Shown here piece after piece: positions 1 to 7,743 of a DNA stretch of 64,000 nucleotides. The notes under the pieces were generated by a model, which was not told the DNA's origin, did not search any database, and saw only the letters and a list, made by a program, of their open reading frames with translations. Position numbers and translations under genes: made by a program. Source of the DNA: Acidaminobacterium chupaoyuni (GTDB lineage Bacteria > Bacillota > Clostridia > Oscillospirales > Butyricicoccaceae); the NCBI GenBank assembly GCA_047936785.1, contig CP176394.1; one strand, given 5' to 3'. How positions within the stretch are numbered: the stretch's first letter is position 1; each line of letters opens with the position of its first letter.

Positions 1-502
1 CGCCATAGGTTTCGATGCCCATGCGGCGGCCCAGAAACACCGCCCGCGGCACATGATAATTCTGGCTGACGGCGATGAGTTTTTTTGCGCCGAAAACGGC
101 TTTTGCGCGGAAAAGGCTGTCATAGGTTTCGAACCCCGCGTGGTCTAAAAACAGGTCGTCGCCCGGCACGCCTTTTTCTAAAAGATAGCGCCGCATGGCG
201 TTGACTTCGTCATATTGCGGCGTGCCATGGTCGCCGCTGAGGATCAGCTTGGGGGCTTTGCCGGCGAAATAAAGGGCGGCGGCCTCATCAAGCCTGTCGC
301 GCAGGGCGGGCGAAGGGCTGCCGTTTTGATAGACCCGCGCGCCCAAAACGAGAATGGCATCGGCCCGGGGCGCTTTTTCACGGGAAACGAGATAGGGCCG
401 CGCCGCGGAAAGCACGCGCCACTGGATAAGCCCAAAAACCGCCGCGCCGCAAAGCAGCAGAGCGGCAAGCCAAAAGAAGAGTTTTTTATATTTTTTCGGC
501 AC
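1..502 (-). CDS. SanA/YdcF-like DUF218 membrane-anchored protein (3' end cut by window edge)
   Basis: This minus-strand frame starts at a GTG (502-500) preceded by an AAAGGGGG ribosome site and stays open to the left edge. The first 30 residues hold a Lys-rich start and one hydrophobic segment, which suggests an N-terminal membrane anchor. The DUF218 (SanA/ElyC/YdcF) fold is shown by the first strand DAILVLGARV, the LRDRLDEAAALY helix, the LILSGDHG turn and the late motif SQNYHVPRAVFLGRR. Family members are envelope proteins of poorly defined biochemistry, often linked to barrier function or wall-precursor metabolism. The C-terminus lies outside the window. The family call is firm; the precise role is not known. 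Confidence 0.8.
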   Translation of the reverse strand, partial: MPKKYKKLFFWLAALLLCGAAVFGLIQWRVLSAARPYLVSREKAPRADAILVLGARVYQNGSPSPALRDRLDEAAALYFAGKAPKLILSGDHGTPQYDEVNAMRRYLLEKGVPGDDLFLDHAGFETYDSLFRAKAVFGAKKLIAVSQNYHVPRAVFLGRRMGIETYG

Positions 503-979
503 AAAAAGCCCCCTTTCAGAACAGATCGCAGGGTCGGCTATGCCGATTCTGCTTGATTTATTTTTATCATATCACAGAAAAAATAGAATAAAAAGAGCAA
601 AAAGCGTGACTTTTTAAAAGAAAAAGCCTTTTGCCCCGAAAAAAGGCGAAAACGCCGCGGGCATAAACGGCGTTTTTGCGAATATGCTGCAAAGAGGCGT
701 CTTGGGCGCAGAAAAAAACCGCGGCTGCCTTTGGGGCGAATCTTTGAAAAGAATGCCTTTCTTTTGCAGATATTTCAATTTATTTTGACAAAAAGCGCGG
801 TTTGGCGGGCGCCCGCCCGGCAGGTTTGTGTGTTTTGCAGAGGAATTTCAAATTCCCTATAAATGACGCGCGGTTTATCAACAGAAACGATTTGATTTGA
901 TTTTAGGCCTGTTTTACAATAGAAATGTTCGGATATTTCCCCAATGGGATCAACGATAGATGTGAAACGGAGAAACGAT
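503..979. other. intergenic region with an orphan hairpin and a promoter
   Basis: No gene is visible in this AT-rich spacer between two divergent genes. It contains one hairpin with a U-run (about 648-677, arms around AACGCCG/CGGCGTT) that does not sit at the end of any gene I can see, and the promoter of the reductase gene (892-920). Short reading frames here lack ribosome sites and look random. Confidence 0.5.
892..920 (+). promoter_or_regulatory. sigma-A-type promoter for the double-cubane reductase operon
   Basis: TTGATT (892-897) and TACAAT (915-920) are separated by 17 bases and lie about 60 bases upstream of the ATG at 980. Confidence 0.6.
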
Positions 980-2149
980 ATGGAACTGGTCAAAACACTT
1001 CCCGCAATTTTTGAAGAATTTGGCGAACAGCGCAAAAATTCCTTCATTCAGGCGATGCAGCTGAAAGAAAAGGGCATCCCGCTGGTGGGTGTTTTCTGCA
1101 CTTATCTGCCCCAGGAACTGCCCATGGCCATGGGCGCGGCCGTGGTGGGCCTTTGCTCGATGAGCGGCGAAACCATCCCCGAAGCGGAACAGGATCTGCC
1201 CCGCAACCTTTGCCCGCTGGTCAAATCCAGCTATGGGTTTGCGAAAACCGATAAATGCCCTTATTTTCATTTTTCCGATCTGATCGTGGGCGAAACCACC
1301 TGCGACGGCAAGAAAAAGATGTATGAGATGCTGGGCGAATTCAAGCCCGTTTATGTGATGGAGCTGCCCAATTCCCAAAGCCCCGACGCGCTGGAGCTTT
1401 GGAAAAAGGAAGTCATCAAATTCAAAGAAAAACTGGAAAGCCATTTCGGCGTGACCATCACCGAAGAGCAGGTGCGCGAAGCGGTGAGGGTGAAAAACGA
1501 AGAACGCGCCGCGCTGAAAGAGTTTTATGAGCTGATGAAGCTCAAACCCGCGCCGATGCTGGGCGCCGATATGTATAAAGTGTTATATGGCGCCACCTTC
1601 AAATTCGATAAGCGCCAGATCCCCGCCGAAGTGCGCGCCGTGGCCGAAAAAGTGCGCGCGGCTTATGATGACGGCACGCCTGATTGCCCCAAACAGAAAC
1701 TGGCGGGCCGGCCCCGCATTCTGGTAACGGGCAGCCCCATCGGCGGCGCCAGCGAAAAGGTCATCAAGTGTCTGGAAGACAACGGCGCTCAGGTGGTGGT
1801 TTTTGAAAACTGCGGCGGCGCGAAAGCGGTGGAGGAACAGGTGGATGAAAACGCGGCGGATATTTATGAAGCGCTGGCGCGCCGCTATCTGAACATCGGC
1901 TGTTCCTGCATGACGCCCAACCCCAACCGTTTTGCGCTTCTTGACCGGTTGATGGATGATTATCAGGTGGATGCCGTGGTGGAAGTGGTGCTGCAAGCCT
2001 GCCACACCTATAATGTGGAAAGCTTCGGCGTGAAACGCTTTATCACCGAGAAAAAGGGTAAGCCCTATATCGCTTTGGAAACCGATTATTCCACTTCGGA
2101 TGTGGGCCAGATCAACACCCGCCTGGCCGCATTCCTGGAGATGCTTTAA
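980..2149 (+). CDS. double-cubane-cluster anaerobic reductase (DCCP/YjiM family)
   Basis: This 389-residue protein belongs to the 2-hydroxyacyl-CoA dehydratase D-component superfamily, and specifically to the single-subunit DCCP/YjiM branch. The visible Cys positions are about 40 (GVFCTYLP), 59, 78 (NLCPLVKSSYGF), 93 (DKCPYF) and 108 (GETTCDGKKKMYE), with a later GCSC and a CHTYN segment. Characterised DCCP proteins carry an [8Fe-9S] double-cubane cluster that performs ATP-driven low-potential reductions; the physiological substrate here cannot be told. I chose ATG 980, with GGAG at 969-972, over the upstream ATG at 944 because it has the proper ribosome site. The activator gene follows after 3 bases, so the two form one operon. 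Confidence 0.88.
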   Translation: MELVKTLPAIFEEFGEQRKNSFIQAMQLKEKGIPLVGVFCTYLPQELPMAMGAAVVGLCSMSGETIPEAEQDLPRNLCPLVKSSYGFAKTDKCPYFHFSDLIVGETTCDGKKKMYEMLGEFKPVYVMELPNSQSPDALELWKKEVIKFKEKLESHFGVTITEEQVREAVRVKNEERAALKEFYELMKLKPAPMLGADMYKVLYGATFKFDKRQIPAEVRAVAEKVRAAYDDGTPDCPKQKLAGRPRILVTGSPIGGASEKVIKCLEDNGAQVVVFENCGGAKAVEEQVDENAADIYEALARRYLNIGCSCMTPNPNRFALLDRLMDDYQVDAVVEVVLQACHTYNVESFGVKRFITEKKGKPYIALETDYSTSDVGQINTRLAAFLEML

Positions 2150-2152
2150 GCC

Positions 2153-2905
2153 ATGCTCAGCCTTGGAATCGACTGTGGCTCCACCACCACGAAGGGCGCG
2201 CTTTACGATGGCGAAAAGGTGGTCAAAACCATCATTACCCCCACGGCGGCCCGCCCCAAAGAGCGCATGGAATTTGTTTATGAACAGCTGTTTTCGCCCG
2301 AGGTGGGCTATGTGGTCACCACCGGTTACGGCCGCGAGCTGCTGCCCCAAAGCGACAAAAAGATCACCGAGATCACCTGCCACGCCCGCGGCGCGGCGCT
2401 GCTTTGCCCGGGCATCGATTGCGTGGTGGATATCGGCGGGCAGGACAGCAAGGCCATTTTGCTTGATCGCAGCTGCAATGTGGCCGATTTTGTGATGAAC
2501 GACAAATGCGCCGCGGGAACAGGGCGGTTCATCGAGATGATGAGCCGCATTCTCGATTGCCCGCTGGATCTGATCGATGAATTTGTGGTGGGCAAAAGCC
2601 CCATCGAGATCACCAGCATGTGCACGGTGTTTGCCGAAAGCGAGATCATCAGCCTGCTTGCCGAAGGGGATGACCGCGGCGATATCGCCCTGGGCGTCAT
2701 CCGCGCCATCTGCCGCAGAACTTCTTTTTTCGCCCAGAAGCTGCGCCCCGCCCGAAAAGTGTTTTTCAGCGGCGGGCTGGCCCGGTTCGAGGTTTTCCGC
2801 GGCACCATGCAGGAACTGATCGGCCTGCCTGTTGCCACCCATCCCCAAAGCCAGTTCGCGGGCGCCATCGGCGCGGCTGCCATCGGCTGGCAAAAATTGC
2901 GCTGA
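2153..2905 (+). CDS. ATP-dependent activator of the double-cubane reductase (HgdC/BadF-like ATPase, YjiL)
   Basis: The 250-residue protein has the ASKHA ATPase signature GIDCGSTTTKG at residues 5-15 and a second phosphate loop DIGGQDSKA near 93-101. Cys119 (NDKCAAGTGRF) and Cys157 (SMCTVFAESE) match the two cysteines that let a homodimer share one [4Fe-4S] cluster in HgdC-type activators. In this family ATP hydrolysis forces an electron onto the partner reductase, which is the gene directly upstream. It is the last gene of the operon and is followed by a strong bidirectional terminator. Confidence 0.9.
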   Translation: MLSLGIDCGSTTTKGALYDGEKVVKTIITPTAARPKERMEFVYEQLFSPEVGYVVTTGYGRELLPQSDKKITEITCHARGAALLCPGIDCVVDIGGQDSKAILLDRSCNVADFVMNDKCAAGTGRFIEMMSRILDCPLDLIDEFVVGKSPIEITSMCTVFAESEIISLLAEGDDRGDIALGVIRAICRRTSFFAQKLRPARKVFFSGGLARFEVFRGTMQELIGLPVATHPQSQFAGAIGAAAIGWQKLR

Positions 2906-2908
2906 AAC

Positions 2909-2947
2909 AAAAAAACATCCCTTGCCCATGGGCAGGGGATGTTTTTT
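2909..2947. terminator. bidirectional intrinsic terminator
   Basis: A 13-bp perfect stem (ACATCCCTTGCCC paired with GGGCAGGGGATGT) is flanked by A-run and T-run on either side. It can serve both the activator gene on the plus strand and the membrane-protein gene that converges on the minus strand. Confidence 0.85.
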
Positions 2948-2974
2948 CTTCATAAGCTGAAAACAAGGGCCGCG

Positions 2975-3475
2975 TCAGTTGCTGTTTTTGCTGTCGCGCT
3001 GGCGCTTGAGTTCTTTATATTGGGCAAAAGAAAGAACTTTGCCCGCCACCAGAAAGGCTTCGGCCTTGGCGCGCTGGTCTTCGGGGAAGATCAGGTTGCG
3101 CTCGGTGGTGGAAAGATGGGCGCGCAGGCGCACTTTGCCTTCGCTGTAAGGCTCAAAATCGTAATAGTATAATTTTTCCCACGGGGTGGGGAAAATGCCC
3201 GAAAGCACGCCTTTTTTCGAAAGGCCGCAGGGCGTTGCCCAGATCATCACCACGGCAAACAGGATCAGTGCGCAGAAAACCAGACGGAAACGGGTGAAGT
3301 TGCCCTGCCAGGTCTGCCAGATGAACAGCGCCGAAATCAGGATCACCGCCAGAAGACGCGAAGGAACAACGCCCCGCACCTCGATCTCTTTGCGGTTGGC
3401 AAAAAAGCGGAAAATCAGCCACAGATCAAAAATGCCCATGCCGAAAACAAGAAGGGTGTCAATATCAAACTGCAT
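2975..3475 (-). CDS. conserved hypothetical membrane protein
   Basis: The 166-residue protein has hydrophobic segments at about residues 7-24, 40-55 and 64-81, followed by a soluble C-terminal half that looks like a small PH-like or DUF5673-type domain (YYYDFEPYSEGKVRLRAHL and so on). The ATG at 3475 is preceded by a GAAAGGAG ribosome site. It is a single-gene unit converging on the reductase operon. I do not recognise a function; the domain suggestion is only a resemblance. Confidence 0.6.
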   Translation of the reverse strand: MQFDIDTLLVFGMGIFDLWLIFRFFANRKEIEVRGVVPSRLLAVILISALFIWQTWQGNFTRFRLVFCALILFAVVMIWATPCGLSKKGVLSGIFPTPWEKLYYYDFEPYSEGKVRLRAHLSTTERNLIFPEDQRAKAEAFLVAGKVLSFAQYKELKRQRDSKNSN

Positions 3476-3735
3476 AGTGAAAACTCCTTTCAGAATTTAA
3501 AATAACAAGAGGATGCGGGGAGGCGGGGATGCGGGGATGCGGCCTCCGGCGGCAAGCCTTTCAAAAGGCTTGAGCGAAAGTTTTGGGCAAAAGCGTTTGC
3601 TTTTGCCGAGAGGCGGCGAAAAACAGGCCCGGCGGTAAACCGGCGCGCCCGCGGGAGGAAAAGCTCCCGCGGCGCTGGCCGGGGGGAATTCCACACAGGC
3701 TGTGGATTGTTTTTTATGTTTCAAAGGGTTTTCGC

Positions 3736-3825
3736 GGGCATTCCATTGGGGGAAGACCCACGGGGGGAAGAGCCTACGGGGGAAGACCTTGCGGGGGGCA
3801 TTCCATCGGGGCGGATAGCATCCGG
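3736..3825. repeat. six phased 15-bp units
   Basis: Six consecutive units share a G-rich end and a variable middle. The first and fifth units are nearly identical (GGGCATTCCATTGGG and GGGCATTCCATCGGG), and units two to four share GGAAGA. The unit length keeps the frame, so any translation gives pentapeptides ending in Gly, but no start signal supports a gene. Confidence 0.7.
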
Positions 3826-3902
3826 TCGTTCGCAATATGCTGATATTTTAGCATATGGCGGAATAGAATGCAAAACAAATGCAGGATTTCCCGGCTTGCG
3901 CA

Positions 3903-3931
3903 TTGAACCGGGCGCGATGAAATGATATAAT
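3903..3931 (+). promoter_or_regulatory. promoter of the VOC/hydrolase operon
   Basis: TTGAAC and TATAAT are separated by 17 bases and lie 54 bases before the ATG at 3985. Confidence 0.65.
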
Positions 3932-3984
3932 GCTAAAAGTGAAAATGGGTAACAATCGCCTTTTCTTGAAAGGAGAATACAACA

Positions 3985-4359
3985 ATGAAAGCAAGATTCG
4001 TTCATTTTAACTTCAATGTTCTCGATTTGGAAAAATCTCTGGCGTTTTATGACCGCGCGCTGGGGCTGAAACCCTTGCGCCGCAAAGAGGCCGAAGACGG
4101 TTCCTTCATCATCACCTATCTGGGGGATAACGGCGGTTCCGATTTCGAGCTGGAGCTGACATGGCTGCGCGATCGCACCGAGCGTTATAACCTGGGGGAT
4201 GAAGAATTCCATCTGGCTTTGCGGGTGGATGATTTTGAAGCGGCCCACGCCCTGCATGAAGAAATGGGCTGCATCTGTTTTGAAAACCCCAAAATGGGGA
4301 TCTATTTTATCAAAGACCCCGATGGCTATTGGGTTGAAATTCTGCCCACAAGGAGATAG
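3985..4359 (+). CDS. glyoxalase I-like VOC metalloprotein
   Basis: The 124-residue protein contains the two beta-alpha-beta-beta-beta modules of the vicinal oxygen chelate fold. Likely metal ligands are His7, Glu57, His76 and Glu118 (VEILP), the four positions used by glyoxalase I. The N-terminal half carries LDLEKSLAFYDRALGLKPL and the C-terminal half FIKDPDGYWVEIL, both typical of lactoylglutathione lyase. The true substrate could be methylglyoxal adducts or something else. The ribosome site is AAAGGAG and the next gene starts 3 bases after the stop. Confidence 0.85.
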   Translation: MKARFVHFNFNVLDLEKSLAFYDRALGLKPLRRKEAEDGSFIITYLGDNGGSDFELELTWLRDRTERYNLGDEEFHLALRVDDFEAAHALHEEMGCICFENPKMGIYFIKDPDGYWVEILPTRR

Positions 4360-4362
4360 GCG

Positions 4363-5127
4363 ATGACCATAGAGATTTTCGGCCTGCCGGTGGATTATAT
4401 CGATTGCGGCAGCGGCAAAGAAACGGTTTTGCTGCTGCATGGCTGGGGCGCGCCGCTGGAAGCCTATGGGCGGCTGATCGAAAAGCTCAGCGCCCGCTAT
4501 CGCGTGGTGGCGCCGCAGATGCCGGGAACGGGCAAAACCCCCGATCCGCCCGAGCCGATGACTTTGGAAGATTACGAGCGGTTCGTGGCGGCTTTCTGCC
4601 GGGCGCTGGGCCTTGAAAAAGTGATCCTCATGGGCCACAGCAACGGCGGCCGCATCATTTTGCGCCTGCTTTCGCGCCCGCGGCCGGCGGTGGAATGCGA
4701 GAAGGCCGTGCTGATCGACAGCGCCGGCGTCGTGCCGAAACGCCCGATTTCTTATTACTATAAGGTGTATACTTATAAATTGCTGAAGAAGCTGGCGCGT
4801 TTTGCCCTGACAAAGCCGCTGTTCGGCGCGCTTTATGAAAAACGGCGCAGCAGCAGCGGAAGCGAAGATTATAAAAACGCTTCCGAAGTGATGCGAAAAA
4901 CGCTGGTCAATCTGGTGAACACCGATCTGAAAGAGCAGATGCCGCTGGTGCGCCAGAATACCCTGCTGATCTGGGGCGAAAACGACACGGCCACCCCGCT
5001 TTCCGACGGGCAGACCATGGAAAAACTGATGCCCAACGCGGGGCTTGCGGTGATCAAAAACGCGGGACATTTCGCCTTTTTAGAAAACTGGCCGCAGTTT
5101 TCGGCGGTTTTGGATGCGTTTTTATAA
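4363..5127 (+). CDS. alpha/beta-fold hydrolase
   Basis: The 254-residue protein shows the oxyanion motif LLLHGWG (24-29), the nucleophile elbow GHSNGG with Ser93, an acid in IWGENDTATP near 203 and the catalytic His in NAGHFAFLENW near 232. These form a complete Ser-Asp-His triad. A cap region rich in Lys and Tyr lies between about 125 and 175. It follows the VOC gene in the same transcript. The substrate cannot be inferred beyond an ester or C-C bond of a small molecule. Confidence 0.85.
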   Translation: MTIEIFGLPVDYIDCGSGKETVLLLHGWGAPLEAYGRLIEKLSARYRVVAPQMPGTGKTPDPPEPMTLEDYERFVAAFCRALGLEKVILMGHSNGGRIILRLLSRPRPAVECEKAVLIDSAGVVPKRPISYYYKVYTYKLLKKLARFALTKPLFGALYEKRRSSSGSEDYKNASEVMRKTLVNLVNTDLKEQMPLVRQNTLLIWGENDTATPLSDGQTMEKLMPNAGLAVIKNAGHFAFLENWPQFSAVLDAFL

Positions 5128-5153
5128 ATGAAACAGGTTTAGGGGATGAGTTT

Positions 5154-6041
5154 TTGGAAAGCGTAAGAAAGTTTTCCGCCGAAACCATGGCGTTTTTGCG
5201 GAAGAGCCAGGAAAATGAACTGACCGAAAGCCTGATCTATGAAAAGATCGCGCAGTGTCAGAAGGATGCCGGGAACCAAGAGGTTTTGCGGCGCATCGCC
5301 GCCGAAGAACGCCGCCACGAAGAGATCTGGCGCGGCTACACCGGCCAGACGGCAAAGCCCAACATGAGAAAAGTGCGCTGGTATAGCTTTTTATGCCGCG
5401 TGCTGGGCTTCACCTTCGCGCTGAAAAAAATGGAATCGGGCGAAAATTCGGCCACCCATAAATATGCCGCGGTGATGAAAGAGATCCCCGCCGCCGAAAA
5501 GATCGCGGCCGAAGAAGACGCCCATGAAAAGCAGCTTCTTGAATTATTGGATGAAGAGCGCCTGCAATATGTGGGCAGCATGGTGCTGGGCCTCAACGAC
5601 GCGCTGGTGGAACTGACGGGCACCATCGCGGGCATGACCTTTGCGCTGATGAACACGCGTCTGGTGGCGCTTTCGGGCATCATCACGGGCGTTTCGGCAA
5701 CGCTTTCCATGGCGGCTTCGAACTTTTTGGCCGAGCGGGCGGCGGGCAACGAAAACGCCCTGAAATCAAGCCTTTATACGGGCGTTGCCTATCTGATCAC
5801 CGTGGCGCTGATGGTGCTGCCGTTTCTGCTGTTCCCCGCGGGGCTTTATGTGGGGGCGCTGGCCACCATGCTGGTGGGGGTGCTGCTCATCATTTTAGGG
5901 TTCAATTATTATATTTCGGTGGCGAAATCCACGCCGTTTTTGCCAAGGTTCGCCGAAATGGCCATCATCAGCCTTTCGGTGGCGGCCATCTCGTTCGTGA
6001 TCGGGCTGCTGGTCAAGCGCTTTTTGGGCATCGATCTTTAA
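5154..6041 (+). CDS. ferritin-like / VIT1 (MbfA-type) membrane iron transporter
   Basis: The 295-residue protein joins an N-terminal ferritin-like helical domain to a VIT1/CCC1-type membrane domain. Residues about 15-125 hold iron-ligand-like motifs (ENELTESLIYEKIA, EERRHEEIW, EEDAHEKQL), and residues about 135-295 contain the GSMVLGLNDALVELTGT signature and four to five membrane helices. This is the architecture of MbfA, a membrane-bound ferritin that exports iron in alphaproteobacteria. The start is a TTG at 5154 with AGGGG at 5141-5145; the nearby ATG at 5146 is out of frame. It likely handles Fe2+ or Mn2+. Confidence 0.82.
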   Translation: MESVRKFSAETMAFLRKSQENELTESLIYEKIAQCQKDAGNQEVLRRIAAEERRHEEIWRGYTGQTAKPNMRKVRWYSFLCRVLGFTFALKKMESGENSATHKYAAVMKEIPAAEKIAAEEDAHEKQLLELLDEERLQYVGSMVLGLNDALVELTGTIAGMTFALMNTRLVALSGIITGVSATLSMAASNFLAERAAGNENALKSSLYTGVAYLITVALMVLPFLLFPAGLYVGALATMLVGVLLIILGFNYYISVAKSTPFLPRFAEMAIISLSVAAISFVIGLLVKRFLGIDL

Positions 6042-6107
6042 AAAAGCCCGCGGCGCGGCAAAACAACTATCACTTTGCGCTTTGGCGCATCACAAGGGCG
6101 GTATAGA

Positions 6108-7670
6108 ATGGATATTTTAACAAAACTGTTGGTCACGGTGACAGGCGCCGGCGCAGTAGCTCTGGGCGCGCTGTATTTTGTGCATATGCTTCAGCTTTCT
6201 TCTTATCAGTTCGGCTCTTACAGCCATTTTTTGAAGAAGAATGTTCTGGCCGCGTTTTCGCTCAGCCGCGCGGCCGCGGTGTTTATGGTGGCGCCTTATT
6301 GGATGCAGGTCTGCCGCCCCGCGCCGTTTTATGCGGGCATTTTCGTGATCTATTTGCTGATGAACCCGCTGCAAAAGGCCAAAAAGCCGCTGGTGATCAC
6401 GGCGCGCGTCAAGCGCCTGTTTTTCACGCTGGCCGTGCTTTATGCCGTTCCGCTGGTGTTTTGGTGGGTCAGCCCCCGCTATGAATTCTGCATGCCGCTG
6501 ATGGGGCTGATGCTTTATCTGATGCCGCTTGCGGTGATGCTGGCCAATCTCATCAACCGCCCCGCCGAAAAGGCCGTTTCACACTGGTATGTGAACGACG
6601 CGCGCAAAAAACTGGAAGCGATGCCCCAGCTGATCGTGGTGGGCATCACGGGCAGCTTTGGCAAAACCAGCACGAAATATTTTCTCAACGCCCTGCTTTC
6701 GACGAAATATCATGTTCTCATGACCCCGGGCAACTATAACACCACCTTGGGCGTGGTGCGCACCGTGCGCGAAATGCTGCTGCCCACCCATCAGCTGTTC
6801 CTTTGCGAGATGGGCGCCCGCCATGAGGGCGATATCCGCGAGATCTGCCGGCTGGTGAAGCCGCGCTATGGCGTGCTGACGGCCATCGGCGAACAGCATC
6901 TCGAAAGCTTCGGTTCGGTTGAAACCATCTGCCGCACCAAATTCGAATTGATCGACGCGCTGCCCCGGGAAGGCATGGCCTTTCTCAACGGCGACAACCC
7001 CATCATCGCGGGCCATCCGGTGGAAAAGCCCACGGTGTTTTATGGCCTTGAAGAAGGCCGCGATTACCGCGCCCACGATATCCGCGTGACGGCGGCGGGC
7101 ACAGAGTTTTCGGTTTTGATGCCCGATGGCGCCGAGGTGCCTTTCCGCACCCGCCTTCTGGGGGCCCATAATGTGCAAAACATCACGGGCGCCATTGCCG
7201 TGGCCCACAAGCTGGGCGTAACGGCAGAGCAGATGCAGGCGGCCGTAAGGCAGCTGGAAGCCGTGCCCCACCGGATGCAGCTTATCCGCGGCGGCAGCTA
7301 TGCCGTCATCGACGACGCCTATAACAGCAACCCCGCCGGCGCCAAGGCCGCGCTGGAAACGCTGCAGCTTTGCGGCGGCACCAAAATTCTGGTGACCCCC
7401 GGCATGGTGGAACTGGGCGAGCGCGAAGAAGAGCTCAACCGCGCCTTCGGCGCACAGGCTGCCGAAGCCTGTGATTATGTGGCGCTGGTGGGCCCCCGCC
7501 AAACGGAACCCATCCGCCGCGGGCTTTTAGAGGCCGGTTTTGCCGAAGAAAAGCTTTTGGTGGCCGATACCCTGCAGCAGGCCATGGAATGGGCCCGCCA
7601 ATGCGGCGATGTTTCTCAGCCGAAATTTATCCTGCTGGAAAACGATTTGCCGGATAATTATTTAAAATAA
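6108..7670 (+). CDS. membrane-anchored MurF-like Mur ligase
   Basis: This roughly 520-residue protein has about 150 N-terminal residues with four or five hydrophobic segments, then a Mur ligase core. The ATP loop GITGSFGKTSTK lies near residue 180, followed by PGNYNTTLGVV, CEMGARHEGDI and the metal/ATP segment IGEQHLESFGS, with the C-terminal ligase motif DDAYNSNPAG. These match MurF, which adds D-Ala-D-Ala to the UDP-MurNAc-tripeptide. The usual MurF N-terminal UDP-binding domain is replaced by membrane helices. The D-Ala-D-Ala ligase lies directly downstream. The start is the ATG after AAGGGCGG, not the upstream TTG. Confidence 0.8.
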   Translation: MDILTKLLVTVTGAGAVALGALYFVHMLQLSSYQFGSYSHFLKKNVLAAFSLSRAAAVFMVAPYWMQVCRPAPFYAGIFVIYLLMNPLQKAKKPLVITARVKRLFFTLAVLYAVPLVFWWVSPRYEFCMPLMGLMLYLMPLAVMLANLINRPAEKAVSHWYVNDARKKLEAMPQLIVVGITGSFGKTSTKYFLNALLSTKYHVLMTPGNYNTTLGVVRTVREMLLPTHQLFLCEMGARHEGDIREICRLVKPRYGVLTAIGEQHLESFGSVETICRTKFELIDALPREGMAFLNGDNPIIAGHPVEKPTVFYGLEEGRDYRAHDIRVTAAGTEFSVLMPDGAEVPFRTRLLGAHNVQNITGAIAVAHKLGVTAEQMQAAVRQLEAVPHRMQLIRGGSYAVIDDAYNSNPAGAKAALETLQLCGGTKILVTPGMVELGEREEELNRAFGAQAAEACDYVALVGPRQTEPIRRGLLEAGFAEEKLLVADTLQQAMEWARQCGDVSQPKFILLENDLPDNYLK

Positions 7671-7701
7671 CCATACAAACTGGATTAAAATATAATAAAA
7701 T

Positions 7702-7727
7702 TACAATGCGTATTCGAATATACGCCG
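7702..7727 (+). promoter_or_regulatory. possible operator upstream of ddl
   Basis: TATTCGAATA (7711-7720) is a perfect 10-bp palindrome, and GCGTAT/ATACGC arms surround it. It sits just after a TACAAT box and 17 bases before the start codon, in a position where a repressor could act. No matching regulator is known in the window. Confidence 0.35.
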
Positions 7728-7743
7728 AGAATGGAGTAAGGTT

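Larger units (their letters stand above)
3476..3984. other. intergenic region with hairpins, a 15-bp repeat tract and a promoter
   Basis: I find no gene with a ribosome site here. From 3550 to 3610 there are two short inverted repeats (AAGCCTTT/AAAGGCTT and GCAAAAGC/GCTTTTGC). From 3736 to 3825 there is a 15-bp periodic tract, listed separately. The promoter of the VOC gene is at 3903-3931. Confidence 0.6.

Noticed and set aside
1583..2953. A 456-codon minus-strand frame opposite the reductase and activator genes
   Set aside because: Shadow of two well-recognised genes; no ribosome site.
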